In this document: positions 1-13,400 of the stretch, in pieces
Layout: each line of letters begins with the position of its first letter
How positions within the stretch are numbered: position 1 is the stretch's first letter
Assembly (NCBI GenBank): GCA_036768485.1
Contig: JAVLUZ010000738.1
Coordinates: forward strand, 62,001-126,000
DNA: 64,000 nt
Reading direction: 5' to 3'
From: Mermis nigrescens
Taxonomy: Eukaryota; Nematoda; Enoplea; Mermithida; Mermithidae
Notes under the pieces: generated by a model
What the model was told of the DNA's origin: nothing
What the model saw: only the letters and a program-made list of their open reading frames with translations
The model's database searches: none
Translations under genes and position numbers: made by a program

Positions 1-386
1 CAATATTTTGCATCGCGCGGCACGCGCCATTTCCGTTCATTTGATTATCGATCGTCGAAAATCCGTTCGCTCCAACCATCTGAAAATATCACAAATTAAA
101 ATATGTAAATAAGATCTAAATATTAAAAAATTAAATTATTATTATCAACAATACATCAATATTAATATTATTAGTATTATTAATTTATTCAATTTATGAA
201 TACTATTATTAATAGTGTTATTAATCATTGATATTACAAAAAATATTGCAATATCGGTTCTCGCACTGCCTGAAGTAATCTTAAAATCATAAAGTAGTGT
301 AAATCGAGAATATCAAATTTATATTAATTTGCTTAGTTTACACTACCTACTGTGAATTGAAAACAGTAGATTAACAGCAAACTCAG

Positions 387-548
387 CAGCCACGTAGCTG
401 TGGGGGAATGGGGGGGTTCGGACCCCCCAAAATTCAGAAAAAAACGGAAAAATAGGTTTTTTCACACGTTATTTTGTGCTATGTCTGGCTTAGATCCCCC
501 AAAATTAATGTTGGTCCCCCCAAAATAGGAGGGCCAGCTACGTGCCTG
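387..548 (-). mobile_element. R1 hAT-like MITE
   Basis: Ends CAGCCACGTAGCTG and CAGCTACGTGCCTG are inverted. The interior shares poly-G arms and the AAAATAACGTTT-type core with other R1 copies. The flanking 8-mers AAACTCAG and AACTGAGT are only loosely similar, so this is an old copy. Confidence 0.7.
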
Positions 549-1069
549 AAACTGAGTAACCCAAGAACAAATTCAATATTACATGAATGGAAAATGCAAG
601 CAACTGATAATCGAAAATTGAAAATAATTCAACTAGGTAGGTATGAATTAGGAAAACATACAAAAGTAATGACAAAATAAATAGGCGGAACTGCGAGTGA
701 GCGAAACGTGAGATTTGAGGAGGGTCATGGGTCTGGCTCAGAAATGCACAGCGTGGGAATCCTAGGAGGGGGGTTGAAATTTTAGAGTAATATGTTTTTA
801 TTCCAATGGATAGATTTCGACGAGAAACGTCAATTTTGTGGCACTCTTTAAGTTTCAAAAATGTTGAGACTCCCAGAATTTAGGAGCAAGGCAAAATTGT
901 AGGCGCGCGAAAAATTTCGACAAGCTGCCAAAAAGTTCATGGTATACGGGCAAGAAACATTATCTTTTTCTTAAATTTTGCCATGCGAAAATTTAGGAAA
1001 ATTTTCAAAAACGAAATTCTAAGATCCGGCCATTTTTTTCGGGAATCAGCCATTCCTGGAGTACGAACA

Positions 1070-1429
1070 CCGATTGACTTTATTTAGGAACGCTTTTTCA
1101 CGACCTATAATCGCCTCGCCGGAGACCTAAAGAGTACCTGACATGCTTTAGTTAATAAAAACTCGAACTAAACGCTTAGGTCGGACCGTTTACGGTACGC
1201 AATATCATATGCATATTAATTGCACGAGTAAAATCTATATTAATACGCTCTTTGCGCGCTGAGTCATACACAGTCCGACATAAGCGTTTAAGTCGCGTTT
1301 CATTAAAACTAACCAGCGCCTCGCGCTGTTTGGGTCGCGTTTTCTTAAAGTAAAGCAAGTAAGCATACTCTTTATGTAGGTCTCCAATGATTAAGTCGTG
1401 AAACAGCGCTCCTAAATAAACGCAATCGG
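1070..1429. mobile_element. Fold-back element with about 130-bp inverted arms
   Basis: The left arm begins CCGATTGACTTTATTTAGGA and the right arm ends TCCTAAATAAACGCAATCGG. The similarity continues inward through TTTCACGAC, GGAGACCT, AAAGAGTA and AAACGCTTA(T/G)GTCGGAC. Only a short spacer of roughly 70 bp separates the arms. There is no coding capacity. I found no clear target duplication. Confidence 0.7.
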
Positions 1430-1617
1430 TTGTTTATTGTTCAAATTTCGTGGCGAGAACTGTATAACTAGTAAATTAGTGAAGTTTATTCTTATTTCGA
1501 TTCACTCGCTCAACGTACGGTGATAAACCAACCAATCGATCAATTTATTTATACATTGGTTTACTAATTACTTGCATATTCATCTTTATTAATGCATTCA
1601 TTTGCCTGTCATTTGCT

Positions 1618-1789
1618 CAGGCACGTAGCTGGCCGTCCTATTTCAGGGGGACCAACACCAATTTTCGGAGGGGGACTAAGCCCAAAAAAGCCAAAAATAG
1701 CACAAAATAACGTTTAAAAAGTCCTATTTTCCGATTTTTGTGAATTTGGCGGGGGTCGAACTCCCCCATTCCCCAAAGATACGTGCCTG
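1618..1789 (+). mobile_element. R1 hAT-like MITE, perfect TSD
   Basis: 172 bp from CAGGCACGTAGCTGGCC to TACGTGCCTG, flanked on both sides by CATTTGCT (1610-1617 and 1790-1797). The 8-bp duplication and CAG...CTG ends are typical of hAT superfamily elements. Non-coding. Confidence 0.9.
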
Positions 1790-2172
1790 CATTTGCTGGT
1801 ATTCTTACATACAAACATTTATTTATTTATATTTTTGGCACCCGCGAGCAGTATTGTAGGATGCACACACAATCTTTATTTGACTGTAATTTTATACTTA
1901 TGCTAGGGAATTGAAACTCACGTACCTTCAGACAACTCGTTAGCTTGTCAGTACTGAAATAATGTAAAATTAATAAGATAAGAAACAAACTTAATAAATA
2001 AATAATATGTATGTAATTACAACGGCTTAGTACGTGACGAATGAGCAACATTTTATTCATCGTATTATACATGTAGCGAGTGAAATGGAGAAAAATAGAA
2101 ACGAAAATAAAATTTGAAAAAAATGAAAAAATAAATAACATCTATCGCACAAACTCAATACATAAGTAGTAC

Positions 2173-2454
2173 CTGCTGGACGATCGGACCCTTGAAAGGG
2201 ACCCTGGCGCCGACGAATCGACCCGAAACGGGGTCAAAGTGCAGCGGAGACGCCACGTGGTCCGCCGTCGGCGGGTTGAGCGAAAAATTTGGCAAAACGC
2301 CAGCGGGGGCAAAGGTCATCGGACCGAACGTCGCGCCTACGGACGGACCGATCCTATTACCGGTCGCCAACGCCGTTTGCTGATTGGTCGGATTATTTTG
2401 CGACGTTTTCCGATTCGACGGACCGCCGTGTCGGCCACGCCCTCTTTTCTGCGG
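2173..2454 (-). CDS. NCOA (tai): p160 exon: Arg/Gly start, Pro/Asn-rich segment
   Basis: Acceptor TTTCATTTCCGCAG|CCG and donor CAGCAG|GTACTA bound 282 bp, exactly 94 codons, in phase with the 7.6 kb exon. The start could be 2448, because the acceptor is a CAGCCGCAG pair. It reads PQKRGRGRHGGPSNRK, then NPTNQQTALATGNRIGPS, then FGPMTFAPAGVLPNF and HFDPVSGRFVGARVPFKG, ending IVQQ. The RGRGRHGG patch could be arginine-methylated, which is inference. It is the last exon inside the window; the gene's 3' end lies to the left of base 1. Confidence 0.72.
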
Positions 2455-5400
2455 CTGCGGAAATGAAAAAGGTCGTACTCGGATATAATGTCGAGAAATC
2501 ATTTGTGCGGCCATTTTACGCAAATTGTTTTTTTTTGAGTATGGCTGAAATCGTGTTGAATTATTCAAGTTTTTTTGAAATTTTTCTTCCCTAATACGTA
2601 GAGCTGGCCGAGAAACGTCCAAAAACACGATTTTTCGCCTGTGAGATATAGGGCTCTAAAATTTTGGCTCTTCCCAATCATACATGTAGAGGCTCGAAAT
2701 CTCAGGGAGTGGTTCGCGTCCACTTTTAGGGGAGATGGCGTAAATAACATCCATTTTTGGCAAAAAATGGTAGAAACCACACATGCCACTGGGGATATAG
2801 CGTACCCCCTACCAGGACTCTTGCGAAGCATACACTCCCAGGCCATTGAAGACCAAAACCGATTGCTTGAACCATAGAAAAGCGTCAAATTACGTCTAAC
2901 AGTGTAATTTCAAGTACGTGAACTTATTTTCAGAGCATTTTATTTTATTTTCATTTTATTTGATTTATTTTCAAAGCAATTCATTCTATTAAGACGCTTT
3001 TCGTCTATTATATTGTATATGTTTGAATTCACACGTCATCCTATTGCCCATATTGTTATTGAATTCACGCAAATTTGATATTAAATAGGTAAAAAATTAG
3101 CCAAGCAAACTCGGTTTGCCCCCTCCCAGAGCTATTGACCGTGCGCACGTACGGTTGAAGGGTATCTTAAAACGGAAAAAGATAATTTTCGGGGGATAGG
3201 AGCAGGCACGTATCTTCTGGGGGAAATAAGGGGGGGTGGTTCGGACCCTCCCCCAAATTCAGAAAAATCGGAAAAATAAGACTTTTTAAACGTTATTTTA
3301 TGCTATTTTTGGCCTTTTTGGGCTTAGCCCCCCAAAATTATTGTGTTGGTCCCCTCAAAATAGGACGGCCAGCGACAAGCCTGGATAGGAGTGGACGACC
3401 GACTTTGGGGGTCTCCCAAAGATGTTTCTATACGTAAGCCCCGAATTCGTAAGGCAAGAAGGCCAGCTATGCGCCTTGAAACGAAACGTAGCAGCAAACA
3501 TACACGAGCAACACATGCACTAATAAAAATACGAAACAGCCCAGCGGAAAGATGACTCTCTGGCTTATTATACAGAGCTTCGATTGATTTACTCGCTTTT
3601 AGGTTAAAAATCTGCATGAATCAATATTTAACAATATCTTTAATTGAACTGACAAATATTAATTGCGGAAATTGAAGCGTAAATAAAAATCGGACGCTTT
3701 ATCGACCCAAAAATCGAAAAATTGAACACAAAGACAAAAATCGTAAAAGGTGAATGGAATGTGAAAAACAGTAGATAGGGAGTGGGAATTAGATGCAGAC
3801 ATACATGATCTTGGGGGAGCGGTTTAGGGGGTTCAACCACCGGAAAATTTTCACCGCCAGAAATTTTTTCACCCCTCCTCCCCAGAATTCGCGATTTTTC
3901 GAAAATTCCCAAAAATTCCTGAAAATTCGTAGACAAGGTGCTTCCTTAAGCGTTTTTATCTATCTATTTCCTCAAAAGAGTCAAATACTCACGTTTTGAC
4001 TATATTTTGTTCAATTTATTGGACTTTTTGGATTTAATCCACGAAATTTGTTGTTTTTTGCTTTACAAAGATAGATCATTGTCAGAAACGCCGAACAACG
4101 ATGTTTTTGACGCGTACCTATCATTTTTGGGCCCAGAGTAGGCATATTAAAATTCCACCCCCCCCCCACAGAATTTCATGCTGTGCATGTATGGTTTTCA
4201 CCCCCACCCCCTAAAATGTTTTATTTCTCCCCAAAATTCGCGATTTTCCGAAAGTTCCCAAAACTTTCCTGCTAATGGCCCAAAATAGTGCGCAAAATTA
4301 AGCATTTTTGAGCGATTTTTAGCGATTTTCGGGTTAAAACGGCTAATTTTTCCGCCTAAGTCAGGTTGCCCCAGAGGTTCCGCCCCCTTAGAAAAATCCT
4401 AGATCCGCCACTGATGTGTACCCACCATTTTTGGGCCCAAAACAGCACTTTAAACTTACAACTCCCTCCCGGAATTCCATGCTGTGCACAAGTGGATGCA
4501 AATGTTGTTCTATGAGACGATGAGCAAACGTCCATCATAAAATCTAACATAGATGATCACTAAAAATAGCTGAAAAGCAAATTTTACCATTTTTTCAATT
4601 TTGCATTACAGGCCGATTTGAGTATTAAATCGCTAATTTGAGTGTAAAGCGCTTGTCAATTAAGCGGCCTGATCGGCTTGAATTGAATGAATTCTAATAA
4701 TGTTAAAAAATCAAAAAATATTAAAAATGATGCAACTAAAATAAATTAAACAGAACAAAATCAAAAATATTGAAAATGTGACAATTTAATCAAAAATTGC
4801 GACGAAATCAGCGCGCAGCATGCAGTGAGGCTTTTTTTGAACGATAAGAATTAGTGTAAAGTGAGAAAATGCGATTGACTCGAAAAACGAGCGACGGACT
4901 ATACATGTAAGAGGAGGGATCTCCCACCAAAAGTCGGCCGTCCCCCATCCTGCACATCCAGAAAATTTTTTCCCAGCCCCGATTTATCCGAAAAATTGAA
5001 TTTTTTAACCGTTTCTAGGCGTTTTCGGCCGTTCTTAATCAAAAATTGGAGTTCATCTACCCCGCCCCCCCGTCGTCTAAAAATGGTCACGGACCCCGTC
5101 CCAAAATTTGGAGCCATATCATGTTTGCGACGGACCAGTGTAAACAAGATACGGGAAAAGAAGATTAAAGTTTATTTAAAAGTCGGTAAAATTGGTAAAA
5201 TAAACAAAAGCGCAATATCTAAATATCATAAATATAGAAAAAAAAACAAAGAAAGAAGAAAGCTGTAAAGACTAAAAAATAAAAATTAGAAATAAGAAAC
5301 GACAAACAAAAATATCAATAATAACTGGATATATAACACTATCGATTTTCGTCGCAATATTTCCAGAGCACGAATAAATAGGAGTAACCTTGCTAAAAGC

Positions 5401-7397
5401 CATGACAAAAATGTCATTTTGAATACATTTTTAAGTAAGATTTTTGGTGCGATTTTATAACACATTCAAATTACCGCTAATCCCGCCTTCTATGATGAAT
5501 GATGCAAGCCTAATACATTAAAATGCATGCACATATTTAAACTTACGTGGCTTAAAAACCCGTTCGTTACTTGTTACATAGTCGAACCCGATCGATACAT
5601 AATTGCAATTTGCATATTTTACATATTTATAAATTTGCATACATACTTACGTATTAGCATACAGATTGTCACGTCCATGTCATAACACTGGACGCTTTCA
5701 CACAAGGTATTTCATAAAAAACGGTACATTACTAAAAAAGGTGTACTGTAACGCTTTAGTTGAAATTAGCCAGTGAAACTTTGCCATAAGAGCAGTGTTT
5801 GTTTGCTTTTTGATAAAATTTCGATACAATTTGATAAAATTTGACGAAACTGACAAAATTTTGATAAAATTTATACAATTAAAAAATAAAATAAGAAATG
5901 ATAAAATTTGATAAAATAAAATTTAAAAGAAATTGGATAAAATCTAAAATTTAAATAAGATAGAAAAATAAAAATAAAATTTTATAAAATTTGATAAAAT
6001 AAAAAATGAAAAAAATAAAACTTCATACAATTTTGATAAAATTTCACAAAAGGAAATGATTTCTTCTGAATGCAGGGCTTTTCCATTAAAAATGCATAGT
6101 TCGAGTTTTAGTGCAAAAATTGTTTTTCGCCGACGTGGTAATACATATCTGACAAGCCGTTAAAAAATATGGGCGAAAAGTCGCGCATAAAGTGCGCATC
6201 AACAACATCGCGTCACCTTAAAAAGCAAGTTTTTGATCCTAAAAAGAGCTGCAGGGGAAAAATCGTTGACTCCGTCGATCAATTTCGCTACTGCTCAAAA
6301 ACAGGTACGTATCTCCGGGGGAATGGGGGATGGGGTTTCGGGCACCCCAAAATTTAAAAAAAATCGAAAAATATGACTTTTTAAACGTTATTTTGAGCTA
6401 TTTTTGGCTTAGTCCCCAAAAAAATTGGGGTTGGTCCTCCAAAATGGGACGGCCAGCTAGGCGCTTGCTCGAAAACTGCACGTTGAACCTGATAGAAATC
6501 ACTCTGCATCCCACTACTGCGTAGAAAATTATAGCGAAACCGTCCAAAACAAAATTCTAAGCATTCGTTTTCAAAGTTTGTCTCTCCAAACGCTGAAAAT
6601 TTCAAAAGCACAACGTCCAATTAACCATGTGACCATGAGCGTACGCAGAAGGGGCGGCCCACCCCCTTTAGCCTAAAAATAATTTTGAAAAGGTAAAATA
6701 TTGCGAGGGGCAATTTTTCAACGAAATATCTCAAAACTTCCGGAGGGTCGTCATTTTCCACAATTTGGGCGCAGGCGCGGCCAAAAAACGTCATTTTGCG
6801 TAGCATATTAGAAGAAAATAAAATTTTTTTCAAAAAAAGTTTGAATTTTATGAGCAGCGTGTACGGAAACGTCAGAAAATGCATTTTATTTGGCGCCCCG
6901 GCGAAGATATCCCGTGATATAGGGTCATCGATTCCGGACCGCACCCCCTCATAAAAATCCTGCATACGCTCCTGTCACTGACCATCTTTATTTTCTGGGA
7001 AAAAAACTTGAAAAATTTTTGGTCCAAAACCCGAATTATATAGTTTTAGGAGAAATGTCCTGAGTTTAGAAGAAACCTTTCTCATTATAAAAAATATTAT
7101 TAAACACGCACACAAACATTGGACTACAGTGTTGCAAAGTTTCAACGACGAATTCTAAATATACCCGCCTAATTATTGTAACACTAATTTTTTACCTTAC
7201 GTTTTACCTTTTTTTAGTAATGTACGTGAAACATCCTGCACATACTCTATAACACAACAATACAAAACGTACGACACGTCCTATGTTATTATAACAAAGG
7301 CCAAAAATCCTAAAGCATTGTCAATTACATTGTCGATTTACAAACCTTATTTAATATTTCTATCATTATTTATTAGTTTTATAATTATTATTATTAC

Positions 7398-7491
<94 letters not shown>

Positions 7492-10400
7492 TTATTATTA
7501 TTACTACTACTACTACTACTACTACTACTATTACTACTACTACTACTACTATTTATGTATCCCAATTACTGGCTGACTGGTCGTAGCTGAGTATTGACCC
7601 GGCGGCGATATATTGACGATTTCGGACGAAAGGGCGCCGGTCGACGAGGGCGTAGCGAACCGAGTGGGCGTGGCTTGCTGATAACGCGGCTGACCAATCA
7701 AGGTCGCGTCGGCGTATTGCCCGACGTGGACCAAATCGACGATCGACGGCGCGCCGTTCGTCGGGTCGAAGGTCGAATTTCGCGCGGGTTCAAAGGTCAA
7801 AGGGCGCGTCGGATCGAAGGTCAAATTGCGCGCCGCGACGAACGACGAAGATTGCGGCGATTGACAAGCGTTTGCCACCAGCGATTGACAATCCGTTTGA
7901 CAAGCGTTTGCGACAAGCATCGATTGCGGCAGGTGGTGGTGAGCGGCGACGAGCATCGATTGCTGCGGGGGCGGAGCGAACGACGACGCGCCGCCGCTGA
8001 TTGGTCGAGGCGGCGGAAAGGCGGAGCCGGGCGATACGATTGGCGGAGAAATCGAATTGTGATTGGCGCGCTGTTGGTGGTGCTGGCCGATCGATTGCGA
8101 AACGTTCGTGACGTTCTGATTGGCCAATTTGCTGGCTTTGCTGGTGTTTAGGAGGCTTTCGACGATTAGCGTCGATATGATCGGTTGTTTGCTCGGATTC
8201 TCCTTATTCTCTTTGGCTATCTTATCGAATTGCGTATTGGCGATCGAGGTGGGCAAACTGCGCGTTTGGGGCAAATGCGAAGCCAGGGGCCGTTCCAAAA
8301 GTTGCACCTGAAATTTTACTTTAATTTTTAAGATTTAAACGTAACAAATTCAAACTAACGCATATAAATTTTGACAGTTTTAATAGAATTTATTTTGGAA
8401 TTTGAATATAATCCATTTGAATGATAAAAATCTCAGGGCTTCGAACGATATTGTATAGATTCTCCCGCATACGGTCGAAATTCATTTTCAAAATTAGAGC
8501 TATACCGGGCCTATCGAGGATTCTGGACCTACGTCGCATTTGCAGTATTATCACTTTTGAGGACAAAAAAGAATTTTTTTTCAGAAATTTTCAAGTAAAC
8601 TCACTATCAAGGCAAACTGTACGAAATGATATGCCAATTGTTGTAGTCGTATCTACTTGTACATATATCCAATAGGGATGTGCCGATACCGCTTTTTCGA
8701 AAATGACCGATTCCGATTCGATTCCGATTCTTTAAATCTCAGAGAAGCCGATTCCGATCCCGATGCCGATTCTGCAAATCTCAAGACAGCCGATTCCGAT
8801 TCGATTTCGATTCCAAAATAACAGGAATAGGCCGATTCCGATTCTTGCGACAAACATGTTAAATATATAGGTAGCTAATCGGTGTTTTTTTGTACAAGGT
8901 CCGTTTGTACGTGTACAGAGATGGTCCCCAAAAGTCTTTGTACATTTTGTACCTGCATTTTTTTGTGTACTGTAATATAGTATATACAGTAGCGATTTAA
9001 GTGTGGTATAACAAACTTTTCGATTTTTGGTAGTGTATTTTAGATAATTTCTGGTGTTTCTGACGACAAAAGGTACTGAAAATATGCGAATTCTGCCATT
9101 TTAAAGATATGTAGGACTAACAATTACTCTAGCGAATTTTACACCTTTTTACAGTTTTTGTCTGCCCGAAAATCTTTGTAAATTTTGTACACATAAATTT
9201 TTGGGTACTACTATATGGTTCAGTAGCGATTTTAGGAAGGAAAAACAGAGTTGTTCGACTTTTGGTAGTGTGTCTTAGCTCATTTCTGGGTCTCTAAGGG
9301 CAAAAATCACTAAGAATCGTCTTAAAACGGCGCGAAGCGCCGAAAAATTTGACATTCTTCCTTTTGAAATGCAATTTCTGCCACGCTAAAGATATATAGA
9401 ACACACAATTACTCATTTCGGCGCGAAGCGCCCAAAATTTTTGCGAATTTCAGACCTTTTTTGCGATTTTTGTCTTCCCAAAAATCTTTGTACATGTACA
9501 AAGATGGTCCCGAAAAGTCTTTGTACATCGGGAAAATCTTTGCCGAGTACAAAAAACACTGCAGCTAATCCGTTTATTTATTCACTGTTCATGTAAAAGC
9601 GTATCGTTTGATCTAAGCAAGGTATAATCTAAGTCTCAAGGCGAAACATTTACCTACACTGTATCAAGTTGTTAAACTTTCAAGGAAATTGAATCGTACA
9701 TCAACTCGAAGCGTCTCTCTCACGAGCAAGACCCGTTGAAATGGTGGAAAGCAGTGGCGGATCTGTGATTTTCCTAAGGAAGGGGCGGTATCCCTACTTT
9801 TCCAAAAACAGTCAAAAATAGGTCCAAAAATTTGCCCGTAACGCGCTAAATAGCGTTTTCTCGGTGTTTTACATTGTATACTTCTACATAAATCACTTTT
9901 GACGCAATATTTTTTCTAAAAAATTTTGAAATTTTAAACAATTTTGTGCGAAAAAATCGTTAAATTTTTTTTTGACTTCAACAGAAATCTGGCGCGAAGC
10001 GCAGGAAAATTCGTGAAATTAAGGCGGATAGACGTCTATATATAAGCATGATTTACTGCTTGATTTCCTGTATTTAAAGCATTTGATGCGAAACATCGAA
10101 ATTTTCAATTGAAAAGAGAAGAAAACTATGCAGAAATAGCTGTTTCTGCCGTTACAATATTTTCTAAACCTACAAATGGCTTCCAGGCAGTATTTTTTGT
10201 ACAATGTCCTTTTGTACATGTACAAAGATGGTCCCTAAACGTCTTTGTGCATTTTGTACACACAAATTTTCGGGTACTATGATATAGTACAATAGCGACT
10301 TTAGTGAGGTAAAAACAATGTTGTTTGTTCAACCTTTGATAGTGTATTTTGGCTAATTCCTGCTTTTAAGAGGGCAAAAATCATCACGAATCGTCTTAAA

Positions 10401-13400
10401 ACGGCGCGAAGCGCCGAAAAATTCGACATTTTTCCGTTCAAAATGCGATTTCTGCTATTTTAGGACACACAATTACTCATTTCAAAATCTTTGCGAATTT
10501 CAGACCTTTTTTGCGGTTTTTGTCTTCCCAAAAATCTTTGTGCGTGTACAGATACGGTCCGAAACAGTCTTTGCACACCGGGAATAATGTTTGCCAAATA
10601 GAATAAAACCGTGCTTTCAGGTCGCCAAGAAAGTCGCCGAAAAAATTTGAGAAATTATGGTCACTGACGGCCAAAAATCATTGCAAATTGCATATCCATT
10701 CTTTATCTCGCCAAATATTTTTAGTCCAATTAGGGGGCGGCCGCCCCCCCCCCGCCCCCCTTAAATCCGCCCCTGGTGGGAAGAGAAGCGATCAACCTAT
10801 CTGCTAATGTCTACTTTAGCAAGAAAATATTTGGCAGCCCCAGCTACGAGCGTCCCATTGGAGCAATTGTTTAGTGGCACTAGAATAATATACGATCCGC
10901 TAAGAAACAGATTACAAGGCAAAAAGGCTGAAATATATTATTTCTAAAATATAATCTGCCCGATATTAAATTTCAGTATTAGACATTAGTATGCATGTGA
11001 CGTTCAGATAAATAAAAACTTGACCAGTACCCGCGCGATCTGTTTTTTGTCATATATGTGATGTAGAATTGGGTTACCAGTACTTTACTATAAGGGCAAA
11101 ATTGTTCATTTTTACGTTTTAAAGGTTAAAGTTGTATTTCCCTATTCTAATTTTGCTATAATTAAAATAAAAAGGAATCGAATCGATAATTGGACCAATT
11201 TTAACCGATTCCGATTCTTAAAAACCTAGGAATGCCGATTCCGATTCCGATGCCGATTCTCCAAGATTTAATATCGTCGATTCCGATTCCGATTCGATCC
11301 CACAAAAAAAGACCGATTCCGATTCCGATTGATCGGAACATCCCTAATATCCAATAGTGTATTTTCTAGTTTTATATTATCTAGTTGTTAGTGATCGATC
11401 GGAGCGGCCTAAATGGCCGGAGCTGGAGATCCGGTCGGAGCCGGATTGTACCATATTGCTCCGGCCGGAGCCCGGAGCTGGAGAAATATTATTTCGCACG
11501 TGTGCATAGATAGGACATCTTTGTGACCAAGACCTACACCATAGTGCACATGCATCTCAACTGCATAACAGCTAGTTACATCAAAAATGGCACGATTATA
11601 TGAGCGTGTATGAGAAATAAAACGTGAACAACATTCATTGATCGTTCCCATATATTTCAAGATAATGTTTGCAGAAATTTGAGACGCTGTCGTCCAGTGG
11701 CGGATCTAGGATTTTCCTAAGGGGGCGGTATCCCAACTTTTCAAAAAACAATCCAAAATAGGTAAAAAATTTGCACTTAACGCGCGAAATAGCGTTTTTT
11801 TCGTTGTTTTACATGTACTTTTACTTAAAATCACGTTTGACGCTATATTTTTTCTAAAAATTCTAATATTTCAGACAATTTCGTGCGAAAAAAATCATTA
11901 AATTTCCTTGGCTTTAACAAAATTCTGGCGCGAAGCGCTGGAAAATTTGTGAAATTAAGGCGGATATTTGCTGCTTGATTTCCTGTATTTACATATAGCA
12001 TTTGATGTAAAACAATGAAATTTTTAATTGAAAATAGAAGAAAACAATGCAAAAATAGCTGTTTCTGCTGTTAAAATTAATTTGAAACCTACATGAACAG
12101 AGAATGACTTACAGGTAGTGTTTTTTTGTACAAGGTCCGTATGTACATGTATATACAAAGATAATCCCTAAAAGTCTTTGTACATTTTGTACACACATAT
12201 TTTTGCATACTGTCAAGTATATAGCAAAATACTATACATATACTTATATAATGTTGCATGTTCGTATAAAATATTTTAAATTACTTATTTCACGCGTATC
12301 AGTTATTTCATGACAAGTTATCAATTATTCATATACATAAGCGTTATGATAATCGTATGCTAAGCGTGTTTTGAAATTATTGTAAGGTAAGACTGTAGTA
12401 TAAGATAGACCGGAAGAAGGAGCAAAGTATCAGCCAAAAAACCAATTAAGATGGCCATTAAGCAAACACATTAATAAAATCGTTAAAGTAACAGGCTTGA
12501 TTAATAGCTTAAACTGGCGATTTAAGGGAGGTGATAAAAAACCTAAAAAACGATCGAGAAATTCGGAGAAAATGAGCATAAAACGCGTGTAGGTGTACAG
12601 AAAGTACAGCCAAGAACGCAGAGCGTAAATCCAACAGCTTCATGTAGAAATTATATACGGAAGTTGGAAACACGTAAAATGAATAAGCAAGTATAGAAAT
12701 GATACAGAAAAATTGAATCATATGGAAAAGCGTGAGCCACAGGTTGAAACATATGGAAAATGAAGACCTGGACGAAAAGGACAGGTCACTCCAGGTTAAA
12801 GCATAGAAAGCGAATAGAAGGTACGCTTGTGGACATATAAGCGCTAAAATGCATGCAAACGCATATAGAAAGCTTAAAACCTGCGAAAAGAACATGGAAT
12901 TTCGGGCTCCCGGAAAACCCGGAAATAAAAGGTCATTTTCTTAAATTATGACCCGATTGACGATCTAAGTGAAAAGTCCGGAAAAACCATTTTCAATAAA
13001 AGTAACGTGAACAGGAAAAAGTGTCTCAGTCTAACGTTTGCTATCTGCCATTGGTCCGCTTCCAACTTTTGTGCTCCGTTTTTCTGACTGCTTCTGCCAG
13101 TCAGCGTCTCGGCATATCTTATCTTACTGTTAGAACCCACGTTATCCTTTGTCTCTAACGTTAAACATTCTCCGTTCATTATTCATCAGCCGATAAATTC
13201 GCTTATTCTAGTTAGCTATCGATTCGTCGCAGTATTCGTGGATTAATATCGTAAGTAACCGATTGTACCTAATCATTTGTAGAGTTTAAATTTTGGTCAT
13301 TTAATTAATAAACGATGGATTATATCCTTCTTTAAAATAATTAAGTGTTAACGCATTTAATACACGGGAGGTTATAGACCGGGAGACCCAACCCGTGATT

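Larger units (their letters stand above)
1..2172. other. AT-rich intronic or flanking sequence with two repeats
   Basis: This lies downstream of the last visible p160 exon on the minus strand, so it is probably intron. I see no exon here. It contains R1 copies at 387-548 and 1618-1789 and a fold-back repeat at 1070-1429. The rest is AT-rich sequence with no recognisable feature. Confidence 0.6.
8673..11346 (+). mobile_element. hAT-A: hAT element relic with perfect TSD
   Basis: TIRs TAGGGATGTGCCGAT and ATCGGAACATCCCTA; the 8-bp duplication ATATCCAA lies at 8665-8672 and 11347-11354. Subterminal CCGATTCCGATTC repeats occur at both ends. It carries a decayed transposase 3' end (next two entries) and two later insertions: R4 at 8880-9561 and R2 at 9752-10775. 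Without them the element is about 950 bp, an internally deleted derivative. Confidence 0.9.

Noticed and set aside
7318..7590. Poly-Ile/poly-Leu and poly-Ser/Asn ORFs
   Set aside because: Translations of the (ATT)n-(CTA)n microsatellite.
9301..9561. Possible CRISPR-like array of TCTTTGTACATT repeats
   Set aside because: The repeats are irregular in spacing and belong to the R4 transposon interior in a eukaryotic genome.
12509..12895. 128-codon minus-strand hydrophobic ORF inside the solo LTR as a retrotransposon gene
   Set aside because: No gag, pol or env motif; it lies wholly within the LTR and reads as low-complexity Phe/Ser/Leu.
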